From: Pectobacterium araliae
GTDB taxonomy: Bacteria > Pseudomonadota > Gammaproteobacteria > Enterobacterales > Enterobacteriaceae
Length of the DNA: 64,000 nt
NCBI RefSeq assembly: GCF_037076465.1
Contig: NZ_AP028908.1
Coordinates: 4,154,001-4,218,000 of the forward strand
Direction of reading: 5' to 3'
Shown one piece after another: positions 19,538 to 31,682 of the stretch. The translations under genes and the position numbers were made by a program. Below the pieces are notes generated by a model that saw only the letters and a program-made list of their open reading frames with translations, had not been told where the DNA came from and made no database searches. How positions within the stretch are numbered: position 1 is the stretch's first letter; each line of letters begins with the position of its first letter.

Positions 19538-20120
19538 GTTTTCCTCTTGCACTCCGCAACGCAGCAAAATTACTGAATAGTTCGTGAGTTTCTACCAACG
19601 GTAGTCCAACCACCGCGTAATAGCTCCCGTTAAGCGACCGGACAAAGCACCCACCTTTGCCCTGAATACCGTAAGCCCCAGCTTTATCCATCGGTTCACC
19701 GCTGGCAATGTATCGTTCGATATCCTGCGGCGAGAGCGGACGGAAGATAACATCGGTTATCACCAGACAGCTCAAAATATCGTCTTTATCTGCCAGCGCG
19801 ACGGCCGTCATCACCTGGTGTTGTTTCCCGGACAGGTTGCGCAGCATCTCTGCCGCATGGGTTTCGTCGTGCGGTTTTTCCAATACCTGTCCGTTCAGCA
19901 CCACGATGGTATCTGCCCCCAGCACGGGCAAATCTAACGGTGCAATCGCGACGCCTGCGGCCGCTTTCTCATGCGCCAGACGCCGAACGTAAACGTCCGC
20001 CGCTTCCTCCGGTAAACGCTGTTCTTCCACCGCCGCATTCAGTACAGAAAAAGGAATATCAAGCTGCGCGAGCAGTTCGCGGCGACGGGGAGAAGCGGAA
20101 GCCAGGTAAAGCTGGGTCAT
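19527..20120 (-). CDS. yhdE: Maf-type nucleotide pyrophosphatase YhdE
   Basis: YhdE is a house-cleaning pyrophosphatase of the Maf family, active on dTTP, UTP and modified pyrimidine nucleotides. Family motifs are [15 protein letters not shown] at the N-terminus, [12 protein letters not shown] and [14 protein letters not shown]. The length of 197 residues is as expected. It lies eight bases downstream of mreD and overlaps rng, so mreCD-yhdE-rng probably form one transcription unit linking cell-shape genes to RNA processing. Confidence 0.93.
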   Translation of the reverse strand: MTQLYLASASPRRRELLAQLDIPFSVLNAAVEEQRLPEEAADVYVRRLAHEKAAAGVAIAPLDLPVLGADTIVVLNGQVLEKPHDETHAAEMLRNLSGKQHQVMTAVALADKDDILSCLVITDVIFRPLSPQDIERYIASGEPMDKAGAYGIQGKGGCFVRSLNGSYYAVVGLPLVETHELFSNFAALRSARGKHDC

Positions 20121-20128
20121 GAATCACC

Positions 20129-20617
20129 TTATTGCACAGTAAACTGACGACGAATTTTACGCATCAGCAGGAACAGCCACGGCCAGAGTACCCCATCAAC
20201 GACGCTGTTCCAGAGCGTTTCCGGTCGGAAAGAGACATTAATAACTAAAAATTCCGCCCAGAACACCGTGAGATCCATCAACAGCGACAGTAGCATGACG
20301 ATTAATGCCTGCTGCCATAGCGCCATATTACGGAACAGTTGAAATTTAAAGGCCACCAGATAAGCAACAATGCTCAACGCCAGCGCCCGTACTCCCAGTG
20401 TAGATCCAAGAATCAGGTCCATAATCAGACCCAATATAAATCCTGTGCCGACATTTACCCGATGCGGCAATGCCATCACCCAGTAAATAAGAAATAGCGT
20501 CAGCCAAGAGGGGCGAAACATGTAGATTTCATCCGGCCACGGCATAATCTGCAACACCATGGCGATCAGAAAAGAAAGCCAGATAATCCAATTGCCATGT
20601 CTGCGATAACGGTTCAT
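20129..20617 (-). CDS. mreD: Rod shape-determining protein MreD
   Basis: MreD is an inner-membrane part of the elongasome that guides lateral wall synthesis. The 162-residue protein has about five hydrophobic segments, beginning [19 protein letters not shown], and the conserved [24 protein letters not shown] stretch is recognisable in the first third. Its start overlaps the mreC stop by four bases (ATGA), implying translational coupling. Confidence 0.95.
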   Translation of the reverse strand: MNRYRRHGNWIIWLSFLIAMVLQIMPWPDEIYMFRPSWLTLFLIYWVMALPHRVNVGTGFILGLIMDLILGSTLGVRALALSIVAYLVAFKFQLFRNMALWQQALIVMLLSLLMDLTVFWAEFLVINVSFRPETLWNSVVDGVLWPWLFLLMRKIRRQFTVQ

Positions 20618-21597
20618 TGGCGACCTCTCTGCGACTCGGCAGTGGGCGCAGCGATATCAGGTGGAAGCGGCGGCCCCATTTCATCAGGTGAAGGTAACAC
20701 CTGCGGCATCATCTGCATCAGGCGTTCATTAGCAACCCGATGCACTTCCGCTGGCGGCAGCGACGTATTGGCGTTATTTTCCACGCCCCACAGCAGCAAT
20801 AGATAGCGTAGGCGCTGTAGCCCCGCCGTCGGACGTGCCTGAATAATCGTATAGGCTCGCTGCGTATCAGCCTTGACCGATGACACAACACCAACGGGAT
20901 ACCCTTCAGGGAAACGCCCGCCCAGACCCGATGTGACTAACACGTCACCCACTCGGATATCGGTATTATTAGGCAAGTGCTCAAGTTGCAGATCGTCGGT
21001 ACAACCATTACCAGCGGCAATCACGCGGATATCATTGCGCAGCACCTGAATCGGCAACGCATGGGAAACATCACAAATCAATAAAACCCGGCTGGTAAAT
21101 TGGCCAACCGCCACAACCTGACCCACCACGCCTTTATCACTAATAACCGGTTGCCCTTCATACACGCCGTTCGCCAGGCCTTTATCAATCACCACCTGAT
21201 CGCTATAAGGATCAGTTCCGGTAGACATCACCTGCGTGACCATCTTCTGCTCATCCTGACGCAGCGGCGAGCCCAGCAGTTCGCGTAGCCGTGCATTTTC
21301 CTGTTTGAGTTGACCTAACAGCAACAGGTCACTGTTTTTCATCAACAGTTCCTGACGCAGCGCGGTATTTTCAAGGCCTAATTGCTCGCGAGTTGCCAGT
21401 GAGGCAGACATGTTGTCCAGAGCCTGACGCGGCCCATTTGCCAGAAAATAGAATGGGCTGACGGCGGTGTCCATGTACGTTCTGATTTTGGCGAACGAAC
21501 CGAGCCGACTGTCCGCAACGATCACGACAATCGCGGTAACGACAGTAAAAAAAAGTCGTAATTGCAGGGAAGGTCCCCTGCTAAAAAGCGGCTTCAT
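20614..21597 (-). CDS. mreC: Rod shape-determining protein MreC
   Basis: MreC is the bitopic scaffold of the elongasome. The 327 residues comprise a short cytoplasmic tail, a membrane segment (residues about 13-32), a coiled coil (about 65-105, rich in Leu, Glu and Arg) and two beta domains, with [19 protein letters not shown] recognisable. The proline-rich C-terminal tail (about 290-327) is variable in the family. It sits between mreB and mreD; the mreB-mreC gap of 164 bases contains an attenuator-like hairpin. Confidence 0.95.
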   Translation of the reverse strand: MKPLFSRGPSLQLRLFFTVVTAIVVIVADSRLGSFAKIRTYMDTAVSPFYFLANGPRQALDNMSASLATREQLGLENTALRQELLMKNSDLLLLGQLKQENARLRELLGSPLRQDEQKMVTQVMSTGTDPYSDQVVIDKGLANGVYEGQPVISDKGVVGQVVAVGQFTSRVLLICDVSHALPIQVLRNDIRVIAAGNGCTDDLQLEHLPNNTDIRVGDVLVTSGLGGRFPEGYPVGVVSSVKADTQRAYTIIQARPTAGLQRLRYLLLLWGVENNANTSLPPAEVHRVANERLMQMMPQVLPSPDEMGPPLPPDIAAPTAESQRGRQ

Positions 21598-21687
21598 AAA
21601 GTTTGCGTATTCCTCGACAGCAACCTCAAATCGCTCCTGGCGATTTTTAACGTCACAAAGCAGCGCCCCATAGGGCTACAGGCAAAT

Positions 21688-21751
21688 AAAAAAGGGGTAA
21701 CCACGAGAGATGAAAAACGCAGGCGTTCATCCATCCGGTCCCCCCCTTTTT
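21688..21751 (-). terminator. Attenuator-like hairpin between mreB and mreC
   Basis: On the minus strand AAAAAGGGG (21751-21743) can pair with CCCCTTTTTT (21697-21688), with an inner GATGAA/TTCATC stem, giving a long imperfect hairpin that ends in six T residues. Such a site could stop part of the transcription after mreB so that MreC and MreD are made in lower amounts, which is inference. Confidence 0.5.
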
Positions 21752-21761
21752 CCAGACAAGA

Positions 21762-23121
<1,360 letters not shown>

Positions 23122-25059
23122 CTAAACACGATGCTGCGGTGAATATTTTTTCAGCTCATCCGTTATGGGGACTGATGCGACAAAAAAATCGCCTTGCCCG
23201 CCATAAACCCCTTTGCCCAACAGCATCCGCCACTCCTCTTTGGTACGTACACCGGAGGCAAACACCCGGGTTTGCGTGCCTTTACAGGCCTCGGTCAAAC
23301 TTTGCACAAAAAGCTGATTTTCCGGGCGACGCTCAAGACTGCGGACCAACGCGGGGTGAAGCTTGATGACCTCCACAGGGAGCGACTTGATATACATCGT
23401 GCTGACCAGCGTCAAACCCGCCTGCGTGACCGCCAGGCGACAGCCTAAGCCCAGGATCACAGTGAGAACCGGACGCAGGCGACCGATATATTGACAAACA
23501 TCTGCCTCAGCAAGTTCAAATAAAATGCACTGCCGCTGCGTTTTCGGACATTGCAGTAATGTTTCTTTCAGCCAGCGCAAGAAAGGCTTTTGCAAAAGTG
23601 AGTCCACACTTATCGGTAAAGCCAGCGTTTCTCCGGGCCAGTTCGCCGACAAATCAACAATACGAGCGACAAGTTGGCGATCATAGCTGGTCGCCAACCC
23701 CAACTGTTGAACCAGAGGCATGTACTCTGCGGCAAGCAATTCCTGTTCTCCGTCATAAATCCGGCTCATCATTTCACGATGATGTACCACGCCCTCTTTG
23801 GTGACCGCAGGTTTCTGGTAAAGCCGCGGACCACCGCGCGCCAATGTTTGTTCCAACAACGTCCGCCATTTCACGCTGCCACGCCCTTTATCCGGCACCT
23901 TCCTGTCAAACACGCACCAACTGTTACCCCCTTGCAATACCGCATTACGCGTTGCGTCCTCCACGCTTTCCATGACCTGCTCAGCGCTTTGTCCGCCGCG
24001 ATAGGCGCAAATACCAATGTGGAGAACCTCCTCCCGATCGATAAATGGACAAGCGGGGAGAATATCGATGGCTTTCACCAGTTGCGTGGCAATCGCATTG
24101 GCATCCTTTAGCGTACTGTGAGGGAGTAATACGGTGAAGTCGCTGCTGAAATAACGTGCCAGCAACGCAGAGGGATAACGCATGACAAACGTCGACAGCA
24201 GGTTGACTAGCGTAAAACGGTATTCCTGAAGGATATTGTTATCACCATGCATCTCCTGCAACGTTTCAAAATCTGGCACGCGGATCATCATAACAATACC
24301 GTGTGTCCCCACTTCTTCACCATCTTCCAACTGCGTGGTCAGTTGGTTGTCAAAGAACAGACGATTGTTCAGTCCGGTTTCGGCATCCTGTGCGGCAAAG
24401 GCACGGATTAAGGTATCGACCCGCCCGCGTTCCTCACGCGCTTCCACTAAATCGGACAACAGTTGATCGAGTGCCCCGCTGGTATTGACAGGCCATTCAC
24501 GTACCGACCCCTGCATCACCGATTCACGTTCGCCTTTGAGGATACGCTGCGCCCGCTTTTCCAGCTCTTCCTGCCCCGCAGTTTGCTGGCGGAGCCATCG
24601 GATGGAGAAATACAGCATCAGGAGCATCACGCCAGCTGCCAGCAACACCGACAGCGTAGATACCACAAAGCGCGGTAAACCCATCAGCGGATCGGCATAT
24701 TTTAAGGCGATCGCCATGTTCGTATGTTGCATCAGCGGAAATTCGACCTCATGGTAGAGGTGCGTACGTTCCCAGTTGGCCTCGGGCAGCTGTATTGAAT
24801 AGAGAGCCGAATCGTTATCCTGAATCTCCAGCACGATAATGCCCGCCGTTTTCATCATCCCCGGCAGCCAATACTGGATATTTTCAGGCGATTGCACTAA
24901 CAGCGCCTGATCGATACTGGCCGTGACCTCGCGTAGCTGCTGCTCGGTTCGCAACTGACTATAATAACAGAGGCTAAATATGCTACTGAAAAGCATAAGC
25001 AAAATGGCGAGAACCGTCTGCAATACTATGAGTATCGAGAACCTGGTCGTAAATCCCAT
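23122..25059 (-). CDS. csrD: RNase E specificity factor CsrD
   Basis: CsrD targets the regulatory RNAs CsrB and CsrC for decay by RNase E and so tunes the Csr/Rsm system, which in soft-rot bacteria controls virulence enzymes. The 645-residue protein has two membrane segments (about 7-30 and 130-155), a HAMP-like linker, and degenerate GGDEF and EAL domains. The GGDEF site reads ARYFSSDF and the EAL site lacks the canonical ExLxR residues (HREMMSRI), so neither cyclic-di-GMP synthesis nor hydrolysis is expected. It lies just upstream of mreB in the conserved order. Confidence 0.93.
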   Translation of the reverse strand: MGFTTRFSILIVLQTVLAILLMLFSSIFSLCYYSQLRTEQQLREVTASIDQALLVQSPENIQYWLPGMMKTAGIIVLEIQDNDSALYSIQLPEANWERTHLYHEVEFPLMQHTNMAIALKYADPLMGLPRFVVSTLSVLLAAGVMLLMLYFSIRWLRQQTAGQEELEKRAQRILKGERESVMQGSVREWPVNTSGALDQLLSDLVEAREERGRVDTLIRAFAAQDAETGLNNRLFFDNQLTTQLEDGEEVGTHGIVMMIRVPDFETLQEMHGDNNILQEYRFTLVNLLSTFVMRYPSALLARYFSSDFTVLLPHSTLKDANAIATQLVKAIDILPACPFIDREEVLHIGICAYRGGQSAEQVMESVEDATRNAVLQGGNSWCVFDRKVPDKGRGSVKWRTLLEQTLARGGPRLYQKPAVTKEGVVHHREMMSRIYDGEQELLAAEYMPLVQQLGLATSYDRQLVARIVDLSANWPGETLALPISVDSLLQKPFLRWLKETLLQCPKTQRQCILFELAEADVCQYIGRLRPVLTVILGLGCRLAVTQAGLTLVSTMYIKSLPVEVIKLHPALVRSLERRPENQLFVQSLTEACKGTQTRVFASGVRTKEEWRMLLGKGVYGGQGDFFVASVPITDELKKYSPQHRV

Positions 25060-25135
25060 CCCTGCGTCCTATTCCAAATAATTGTTATTTCTGCGAGTTT
25101 GTTGTTTTTTATCAGTTCGCCTAGGCCAGCTACAT

Positions 25136-25185
25136 AGTACCTTCATTAACAACAGTACCTTCTTAACAAATAGTACCTGTAATAA

Positions 25186-25189
<4 letters not shown>
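25136..25189. repeat. Three 18-base tandem repeats upstream of csrD
   Basis: AGTACCTTCATTAACAAC, AGTACCTTCTTAACAAAT and AGTACCTGTAATAACTAT follow each other without a gap. The first two differ at few positions; the third keeps AGTACCT and TAAC. They lie 77-130 bases upstream of the csrD start and abut the palindromic repeat. They may be an operator array or a simple slippage product. Confidence 0.65.
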
Positions 25190-25316
<127 letters not shown>

Positions 25317-25361
25317 TCGTTAATGACTTCCCCATTTTAATCCTGCTACAGGAGATAGCCC

Positions 25362-26339
25362 ATGCAGGCTTTAGTTCTTGAACAGTCAGACGGACTGACC
25401 CACGCTCAGATTCGCGAGATTGACGCGGAGCAGCTTCCCGCCGGGGATGTGACTGTTGATATCAGTTGGTCCGGTATTAATTATAAAGATGCGCTTGCCA
25501 TTACGGGTAAAGGCAAAATTATTCGTCACTTCCCGATGGTTCCTGGGATCGACTTCGTAGGTACAGTACGCCACAGCGACAGCGATCGGTTTAGCGTCGG
25601 CCAACCCGTCATCCTGACGGGTTGGGGCGTAGGTGAAAACCACTGGGGCGGGTTGGCACAACAGGCGCGCGTGAAAAGCGAGTGGCTGGTCCCTCTGCCC
25701 GCTTCGCTGGATGCGCGTAAGGCTATGATTCTTGGGACCGCAGGCTTTACTGCGATGCTGTGCGTGATGGCGCTGGAAGACGGCGGCATCACCCCGGAAA
25801 GCGGCGACATCATTGTGACGGGCGCCAGCGGCGGCGTCGGCAGCACGGCAGTCGCCCTGCTTGCGGAGCTAGGCTATCTGGTTACTGCCGTCAGCGGCCG
25901 TGCTGACAACACTGATTATCTGAAAAAGTTGGGTGCCAAACAGGTGCTGGACCGCAGCGAATTCAGCGGCAGCCCTCGCCCGCTAGAGAAACAACGTTGG
26001 GCTGGCGCGGTTGACACCGTCGGCGATAACGTGCTGGCAACGCTGCTGGCGCAAATGGATTACAACGCGACGGTCGCCGCATGCGGTCTGGCTGGTGGTG
26101 TTGCACTGCCAACGACCGTGATGCCATTTATTTTACGTAATGTTCGTCTGCAAGGCGTGGATTCCGTGATGGCACCGCTGGCTCGCCGTCAGCAAGCGTG
26201 GGAGCGTCTGGCAGCCATCCTGCCTGAGTCGTTCTATCAGCAGGTCACGCAGGAAATCGGGTTGGAAGACGTCCCTGCCGTTGCCGCTGCGCTGCTGGAA
26301 AACAAGGTCACTGGCCGCACGCTGGTGAAGATCAGCTAA
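25362..26339 (+). CDS. acuI: Acrylyl-CoA reductase AcuI (YhdH)
   Basis: This 325-residue zinc-independent medium-chain dehydrogenase/reductase resembles YhdH/AcuI, which reduces acrylyl-CoA to propionyl-CoA with NADPH and so removes a toxic electrophile. The N-terminal GroES-like domain holds SGINYKDALAITGKG and PMVPGIDFVGTV. The Rossmann domain has VTGASGGVGSTAVALLAELGY, and the C-terminus ends with VTGRTLVKI. The ATG follows AGGAG. It is divergent from csrD, as in E. coli. Confidence 0.93.
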   Translation: MQALVLEQSDGLTHAQIREIDAEQLPAGDVTVDISWSGINYKDALAITGKGKIIRHFPMVPGIDFVGTVRHSDSDRFSVGQPVILTGWGVGENHWGGLAQQARVKSEWLVPLPASLDARKAMILGTAGFTAMLCVMALEDGGITPESGDIIVTGASGGVGSTAVALLAELGYLVTAVSGRADNTDYLKKLGAKQVLDRSEFSGSPRPLEKQRWAGAVDTVGDNVLATLLAQMDYNATVAACGLAGGVALPTTVMPFILRNVRLQGVDSVMAPLARRQQAWERLAAILPESFYQQVTQEIGLEDVPAVAAALLENKVTGRTLVKIS

Positions 26340-26510
26340 CACTTTTCGTTGACGTCCCCAGCCACCTTTATGGTGGCTGTAACACCCTGCAAAAAAGTAT
26401 TTCCTCTCTCCTGCCGCAGTTTCTACCGCAAGTCATCTATAACTAAGTGAACGGTAAGCATTAAAAACGCCACTTTGTGTCAACAATAATAATGACTGGC
26501 GGGAGTTCAC

Positions 26511-27512
26511 ATGCACAAACATCGCAAATTCACGGAAGCCGACGTTACCCCAGAGGCCCTCTTCTATCAGCGTCGGCGCGTATTAAAAGCACTGGGTATT
26601 TCTGCGGCGGCGCTCTCATTGCCGCTTTCCGCACAGGCTGACCTGCTGGCCTGGTTTAAAGGCAGTGATAAACCCAAAGCCCCGCTGGGTAAACCGCTCA
26701 CGTTTAGCCAACCCGCTGACTGGAAGCGCGATCTGCCGCTCACACCAGAAGATAAGGTCACGGGCTATAACAACTTCTATGAGTTCGGGCTGGACAAAGC
26801 CGATCCGGCGGCCAATGCGGGTGGATTAAAAACCGAAGGTTGGACCATCAAAATAGACGGTGATGTCGCCAAACCCCTCACGTTGGATATCGACGATGTA
26901 CTCAAACGCTTTCCGCTGGAAGAGCGGATCTACCGTTTTCGCTGCGTAGAAGCGTGGTCAATGGTCATTCCGTGGGTTGGATTTGAGTTAGCCAAGCTGA
27001 TTAAATTCGCCGAACCCACCAGCAACGCACGCTATGTGGCGTTTCAAACGCTTTACGATCCGGAGCAGATGCCGGGGCAAAAAGATCGCTTCATGGGCGG
27101 TGGGCTGGACTATCCCTATGTAGAAGGGCTGCGGCTGGATGAAGCCATGAACCCTTTGGCGCTGCTGGCCGTCGGCGTTTACGGCAAAACTCTGCCGCCA
27201 CAGAACGGTGCCCCCATCCGGTTAGTTACACCGTGGAAATACGGCTTCAAAAACATCAAATCCATCGTACATATCCGCTTCACCCGCGAAAAACCGCCCT
27301 GCACATGGAATCTGGCGGCCTCGGACGAATATGGTTTCTATGCCAACGTTAATCCACAGGTGGATCACCCGCGCTGGTCACAGGCGACAGAACGCGTCAT
27401 CGGTTCAGGTGGTTTGCTTAACGTTGAACGTCAACCCACGCTGTTGTTCAACGGCTATGCCGATCAGGTCGCCTCGCTGTATCGCGGCCTGAATCTGCGC
27501 GAAAACTTTTAG
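26511..27512 (+). CDS. msrP: Periplasmic methionine sulfoxide reductase catalytic subunit MsrP
   Basis: MsrP is a molybdenum enzyme that repairs oxidised methionine in periplasmic proteins. The 333-residue precursor has a Tat signal ([24 protein letters not shown], twin arginines at residues about 21-22). It also has the molybdopterin-binding sulfite-oxidase-type domain, with the metal-ligand cysteine in [17 protein letters not shown] near residue 145 and [15 protein letters not shown] near the centre. It is followed by its membrane partner msrQ after 77 bases. E. coli keeps this pair elsewhere. Confidence 0.95.
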   Translation: MHKHRKFTEADVTPEALFYQRRRVLKALGISAAALSLPLSAQADLLAWFKGSDKPKAPLGKPLTFSQPADWKRDLPLTPEDKVTGYNNFYEFGLDKADPAANAGGLKTEGWTIKIDGDVAKPLTLDIDDVLKRFPLEERIYRFRCVEAWSMVIPWVGFELAKLIKFAEPTSNARYVAFQTLYDPEQMPGQKDRFMGGGLDYPYVEGLRLDEAMNPLALLAVGVYGKTLPPQNGAPIRLVTPWKYGFKNIKSIVHIRFTREKPPCTWNLAASDEYGFYANVNPQVDHPRWSQATERVIGSGGLLNVERQPTLLFNGYADQVASLYRGLNLRENF

Positions 27513-27589
27513 CTAATTACACAAAATTTTAGCTAATAACACAAAACTTCTCGCTACAGCATCCTGTCAGGATAGGGATCCACATCAGC

Positions 27590-28189
27590 ATGAGACTGAC
27601 ATTACAACATATTAATCGGCTAAAAGTGCTATTCCATCTGGCGGGTTTTGTGCCGCTGCTGTGGCTGATATTATCAGTCGACCAAGGGGGATTCAGCGCC
27701 GATCCGGCCAAAGATATCCAGCATTTTACTGGCAGAATGGCGCTGAAATTGCTGCTGGCGACGCTGTTGGTCACGCCACTGGCGCGCTACGGTAAACAGC
27801 CGCTGCTGATTCGCTGCCGACGCCTCCTCGGGCTGTGGTGCTTTTTCTGGGCGACGTTACATCTGGTGAGCTATGCGCTGCTGGAGTTGGGTCTGGATCA
27901 TCTAGCGCTGCTGGGTAACGAACTGATATCCCGCCCATATTTAACGCTGGGAATCATAAGTTGGCTGATTTTGCTGGCGCTGGCGATAACCTCACCACAA
28001 ATCATAATGCGCAAGTTGGGATCGCAATGGCAAAAATTGCATAATTTCGTCTATTTAGTCGCCATCCTTACGCCCATCCACTATCTTTGGTCAGTTAAAA
28101 CGCTCTCCCCGCAGCCTATTTTGTATGCGATCGCGGCGCTGATATTGCTGCTGCTGCGTTATAAGACATTTCGCCAATGGTGGCGCTAA
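27590..28189 (+). CDS. msrQ: Heme-binding membrane subunit MsrQ
   Basis: MsrQ passes electrons from the quinone pool or cytoplasmic flavins to MsrP. The 199-residue protein has five or six hydrophobic segments of the ferric-reductase-like fold, with histidines in [26 protein letters not shown] and TPIHYLW that can ligate heme. Length and context downstream of msrP match the family. Confidence 0.94.
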   Translation: MRLTLQHINRLKVLFHLAGFVPLLWLILSVDQGGFSADPAKDIQHFTGRMALKLLLATLLVTPLARYGKQPLLIRCRRLLGLWCFFWATLHLVSYALLELGLDHLALLGNELISRPYLTLGIISWLILLALAITSPQIIMRKLGSQWQKLHNFVYLVAILTPIHYLWSVKTLSPQPILYAIAALILLLLRYKTFRQWWR

Positions 28190-28442
28190 GCGCAGTATTA
28201 ACACAGGAAAACCGGTTGCTAGCCACCGTAAAATTCACGCTTACTCACGAACTGACGCCGGAATATCTCCGCAGATAAGACCAGTATTTAGCTGCGAATT
28301 GCCGCGATATGGTTATAATGCACGACTTTACTTTCTCGGACCGGACAATTTGCGTCACGAAAGGTGACAAACGAATAGCTTCGCGCTATTTTGTGCGACA
28401 CGGTTTTGGCAATCTTGGTCAATCGCGGGAGATAGCAGCACA

Positions 28443-28895
28443 ATGGCAGAAAATTTTCACATTTTGCTCTTGAATGGTCCAAACCTGAATCTGCTAGGTA
28501 CCCGAGAGCCAGACAAATACGGCAAGACGACATTAGCAGACATTGTCAGCGAACTGGAAACACAGGCGCAGGCATTGAACGTGAAGTTTTCCCATCTGCA
28601 ATCCAATGCGGAACATGTCCTGATCGATACCATCCATCAGGCCAGAGGAAACACGGACTTCATTCTGATTAACCCAGCGGCATTTACCCACACCAGCGTT
28701 GCGCTGCGTGATGCCCTGCTGGCGGTCGCGATTCCGTTTATCGAAATTCATCTGTCCAACGTGCACGCACGTGAGCCTTTTCGTCACCACTCCTATCTTT
28801 CTGATGTTGCGGTAGGCGTGATATGTGGCCTGGGGGCAGAGGGTTATCAGTATGCTTTACAGACGGCGGTAAAACGCCTGTCAACTTCCAATTAA
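28443..28895 (+). CDS. aroQ: Type II 3-dehydroquinate dehydratase
   Basis: AroQ carries out the third step of the shikimate pathway. The 150-residue type II enzyme shows [20 protein letters not shown] with the catalytic tyrosine near residue 26, [16 protein letters not shown], and [20 protein letters not shown] with the active-site histidine and arginine. It is joined to accBC by a 24-base gap, a frequent arrangement in gamma-proteobacteria that E. coli lacks. A TATAAT at 28314-28319 could be the -10 box of its promoter, with a weak -35. Confidence 0.95.
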   Translation: MAENFHILLLNGPNLNLLGTREPDKYGKTTLADIVSELETQAQALNVKFSHLQSNAEHVLIDTIHQARGNTDFILINPAAFTHTSVALRDALLAVAIPFIEIHLSNVHAREPFRHHSYLSDVAVGVICGLGAEGYQYALQTAVKRLSTSN

Positions 28896-28919
28896 ACAAA
28901 AGAGTACGGAACCACATCC

Positions 28920-29387
28920 ATGGATATTCGTAAAATCAAAAAACTGATCGAACTGGTTGAAGAGTCCGGCATCGCCGAACTGGAAATTTCTGAAGGTGAA
29001 GAATCAGTACGTATCAGTCGTGCCCCAGCAGCGGTTAACTACCCGATGATGCAACAAGCCTACGCGACGCCGATGATGCAGCCACAGCCTGCTCTGGCCG
29101 CCGCCGTTGCACCAGCGCCAGTGGAAGCTGCCGCCGCACCGGCTGCCATCAGTGGACACATCGTTCGTTCTCCAATGGTTGGAACCTTCTACCGCACCCC
29201 AAGCCCAGATGCTAAAGCGTTTGTGGAAGTGGGTCAGCGCGTCAACGTTGGCGATACCCTGTGCATCGTCGAAGCCATGAAAATGATGAACCAGATCGAA
29301 GCCGACAAAGCCGGCGTGGTTAAAGCCATTCTGCTTGAGAGCGGCCAGCCGGTCGAATTTGACGAGCCACTGGTTGTCATCGAATAA
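28920..29387 (+). CDS. accB: Biotin carboxyl carrier protein of acetyl-CoA carboxylase
   Basis: AccB carries the biotin of acetyl-CoA carboxylase, the committed step of fatty acid synthesis. The 155 residues include a short N-terminal helix region, an Ala/Pro-rich linker (about 50-80) and the biotinyl domain with the modified lysine in [16 protein letters not shown]. It is 11 bases upstream of accC; the pair is always cotranscribed in enterobacteria. Confidence 0.97.
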   Translation: MDIRKIKKLIELVEESGIAELEISEGEESVRISRAPAAVNYPMMQQAYATPMMQPQPALAAAVAPAPVEAAAAPAAISGHIVRSPMVGTFYRTPSPDAKAFVEVGQRVNVGDTLCIVEAMKMMNQIEADKAGVVKAILLESGQPVEFDEPLVVIE

Positions 29388-29398
29388 CGAGGCTTATC

Positions 29399-30742
29399 AT
29401 GCTAGATAAAATCGTTATCGCTAACCGCGGAGAGATCGCGCTACGTATTTTGCGTGCCTGTAAAGAGCTAGGCATCAAAACCGTCGCCGTTCACTCCAGT
29501 GCGGATCGCGATTTGAAACACGTATTGCTGGCGGACGAAACCGTGTGTATCGGCCCTGCTCCGTCAACAAAAAGCTATCTGAACATCCCAGCGATTATTT
29601 CCGCTGCGGAAATCACCGGTGCCGTCGCGATTCACCCTGGCTACGGTTTCCTGTCCGAAAATGCGGATTTTGCCGAGCAGGTTGAACGTTCTGGCTTTAT
29701 CTTCATCGGCCCACGCGCAGAAACCATTCGCCTGATGGGCGACAAAGTGTCTGCCATCACCGCAATGAAAAAAGCGGGTGTGCCAACCGTACCTGGCTCT
29801 GATGGCCCGTTAGACGGTGACATGGATGCTAACCGCGCCCATGCAAAACGCATCGGCTATCCGGTCATCATCAAAGCCTCTGGCGGCGGCGGTGGTCGTG
29901 GTATGCGCGTCGTGCGCAGCGACAAAGAGCTGGAACAATCCATCAACATGACCCGTGCGGAAGCCAAAGCGGCTTTCAACAACGACATGGTCTACATGGA
30001 AAAATATCTGGAAAACCCACGTCATGTGGAAATTCAGATTCTGGCTGACGGTCAGGGCCACGCCGTCTATCTGGCCGAGCGTGACTGCTCCATGCAGCGT
30101 CGCCACCAGAAAGTGGTGGAAGAAGCGCCAGCACCGGGCATTACGGACGAACTGCGTCGTAATATCGGCGAGCGCTGCGCCAAAGCCTGTATCGATATCA
30201 ACTATCGTGGTGCGGGTACGTTCGAGTTCCTGTACGAAAATGGTGAGTTCTACTTCATTGAAATGAACACCCGTATTCAAGTGGAGCATCCGGTTACCGA
30301 GATGATTACCGGCGTGGATCTGATCAAAGAGCAGCTGCGCATTGCTGCTGGTCAACCGCTGTCCATCAAGCAGAAAGACGTCAAGGTTCGCGGTCATGCG
30401 GTGGAATGCCGTATCAACGCGGAAGACCCGAACTCGTTCCTGCCAAGCCCGGGTAAAATCACGCGTTTCCACGCACCGGGTGGCTTTGGTGTTCGTTGGG
30501 AATCGCATATTTACGCCGGTTATACCGTACCGCCGTATTACGATTCCATGATCGGCAAGCTGATCACCTACGGCGAAACCCGCGAAATCGCGATTTCCCG
30601 TATGAAGAACGCGCTGGCTGAACTGATCATCGATGGCATCAAAACCAACATCGAACTTCAGATGAAGATCATGAGCGACGAAAACTTCCAGAGAGGTGGC
30701 ACTAACATCCACTATCTGGAGAAGAAACTCGGCTTGCAGTAA
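29399..30742 (+). CDS. accC: Biotin carboxylase subunit of acetyl-CoA carboxylase
   Basis: AccC carboxylates the biotin of AccB using ATP and bicarbonate. The 447-residue protein has the N-terminal preATP-grasp domain ([20 protein letters not shown]), the glycine-rich ATP loop [31 protein letters not shown], and the catalytic stretch [16 protein letters not shown]. The length is one or two residues from E. coli AccC. A strong terminator follows. Confidence 0.98.
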   Translation: MLDKIVIANRGEIALRILRACKELGIKTVAVHSSADRDLKHVLLADETVCIGPAPSTKSYLNIPAIISAAEITGAVAIHPGYGFLSENADFAEQVERSGFIFIGPRAETIRLMGDKVSAITAMKKAGVPTVPGSDGPLDGDMDANRAHAKRIGYPVIIKASGGGGGRGMRVVRSDKELEQSINMTRAEAKAAFNNDMVYMEKYLENPRHVEIQILADGQGHAVYLAERDCSMQRRHQKVVEEAPAPGITDELRRNIGERCAKACIDINYRGAGTFEFLYENGEFYFIEMNTRIQVEHPVTEMITGVDLIKEQLRIAAGQPLSIKQKDVKVRGHAVECRINAEDPNSFLPSPGKITRFHAPGGFGVRWESHIYAGYTVPPYYDSMIGKLITYGETREIAISRMKNALAELIIDGIKTNIELQMKIMSDENFQRGGTNIHYLEKKLGLQ

Positions 30743-30760
30743 ACCCCACGCAATCGAGTC

Positions 30761-30786
30761 AAAAGGCCAGCCGATGCTGGCCTTTT
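30761..30786 (+). terminator. Rho-independent terminator of accBC
   Basis: AAAAGGCCAGC and GCTGGCCTTTT form a perfect 11-base-pair stem with a four-base loop, 18 bases after the accC stop and ending in T residues. Confidence 0.9.
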
Positions 30787-30923
30787 GTTATTTTATTCCT
30801 GTGTATATTCCTTAAATAATCCAATTAAGAGTCGAACATCCAGATCACATTTTCAGCGATACCTGACATTGGCTATTTAAACGGGAAATAAGAAATATTT
30901 GAAGTCGCTAAAGCAAGCCGCAA

Positions 30924-31110
30924 TTATTTCCGTGTAGCCAAAATAATACTGAAAGCCTTAACCAGAGCGATCAATTCACTGCCGACATCAATGTGCATGT
31001 CTTCCAGGCTTTCATTGGTCACGGTTGAGGTCAGCGTCAATCCACCAGCGGTAACCAGTTGCACCGTCGAGTTTGCGGCACCTTCCCCTGAGAAAATTAT
31101 GCGATGTGAC
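30924..31110 (-). pseudogene. Remnant of a Mop/TOBE molybdate-binding domain
   Basis: On the minus strand this stretch encodes GEGAANSTVQLVTAGG, then LTSTVTNESLEDMHIDVGSE, LIALVKAFSIILAT and a stop. That is the sequence pattern of a single Mop (molybdate/TOBE) domain as found in ModE, ModC or molbindin proteins. Translation upstream meets a stop (TGA) after a few more codons, and there is no start, so it is a 3' relic. The rest of the 697-base gap between accC and yhdT shows only the accC terminator and no other gene. Confidence 0.75.
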
Positions 31111-31439
31111 TTCCATCATTAGCCAATTACCTCAATATCAATAAGAAAATATACCCACTTGGTATTATTTTTTAGAGAGATGTCTTCTATTTCCGCTCTG
31201 ATAAGTTGCTCAAAAAACCGAAATAAAATAGGTAAGGCAACACGCTGCCCCCTCTTTTCACCCCCCAATGGTAGCCCTGGTATCTCGATTCTTACACGAT
31301 CGGTATGACCGCATGGCTGGCTTTTACGCTTCTGGCGTAATTCTTACTAGTCAATTGGCCCACATGCCGTAAAATTCCCGCTTTCGTCATCACGACGTTC
31401 ATAACGATGCCAATCCTCCCATTTACGGTGGAGAAGAAC

Positions 31440-31682
31440 ATGGATACACGCTTTCCTCAGGCGCACAAAGAGGCTCGCTGGGCTTTCGGCCTGACGCTGG
31501 TTTATTTAATGGCCTGGGTGCTTGCCGCCTATTTGCCTGACAACACACAAGGGATCACCGGTCTTCCACACTGGTTTGAGATGGCCTGCCTGCTGCTGCC
31601 GCTCGTATTTACACTGCTGTGTTGGCTGATGGTGCGCGTTATTTTCCGCGATATCTCACTGGAGAGTGACGATGCAAATTGA
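31440..31682 (+). CDS. yhdT: Small membrane protein YhdT
   Basis: YhdT is an 80-residue inner-membrane protein of unknown role with two hydrophobic segments (about 15-32 and 47-67). The start at MDTRFPQAHK follows GGTGGAG; an upstream ATG eleven codons earlier is less likely. Its end overlaps the panF start by 11 bases, and the conserved yhdT-panF pairing suggests it assists or is co-regulated with the transporter. Confidence 0.9.
   Translation: MDTRFPQAHKEARWAFGLTLVYLMAWVLAAYLPDNTQGITGLPHWFEMACLLLPLVFTLLCWLMVRVIFRDISLESDDAN

Noticed and set aside
23122..25059. An active cyclic-di-GMP cyclase or phosphodiesterase
   Set aside because: GGDEF and EAL catalytic residues are missing, as expected for CsrD, so I call it a regulator of RNA decay.
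29810..30712. A 300-codon minus-strand frame opposite accC
   Set aside because: It is a mirror of a highly conserved gene, with no start signal or domain.
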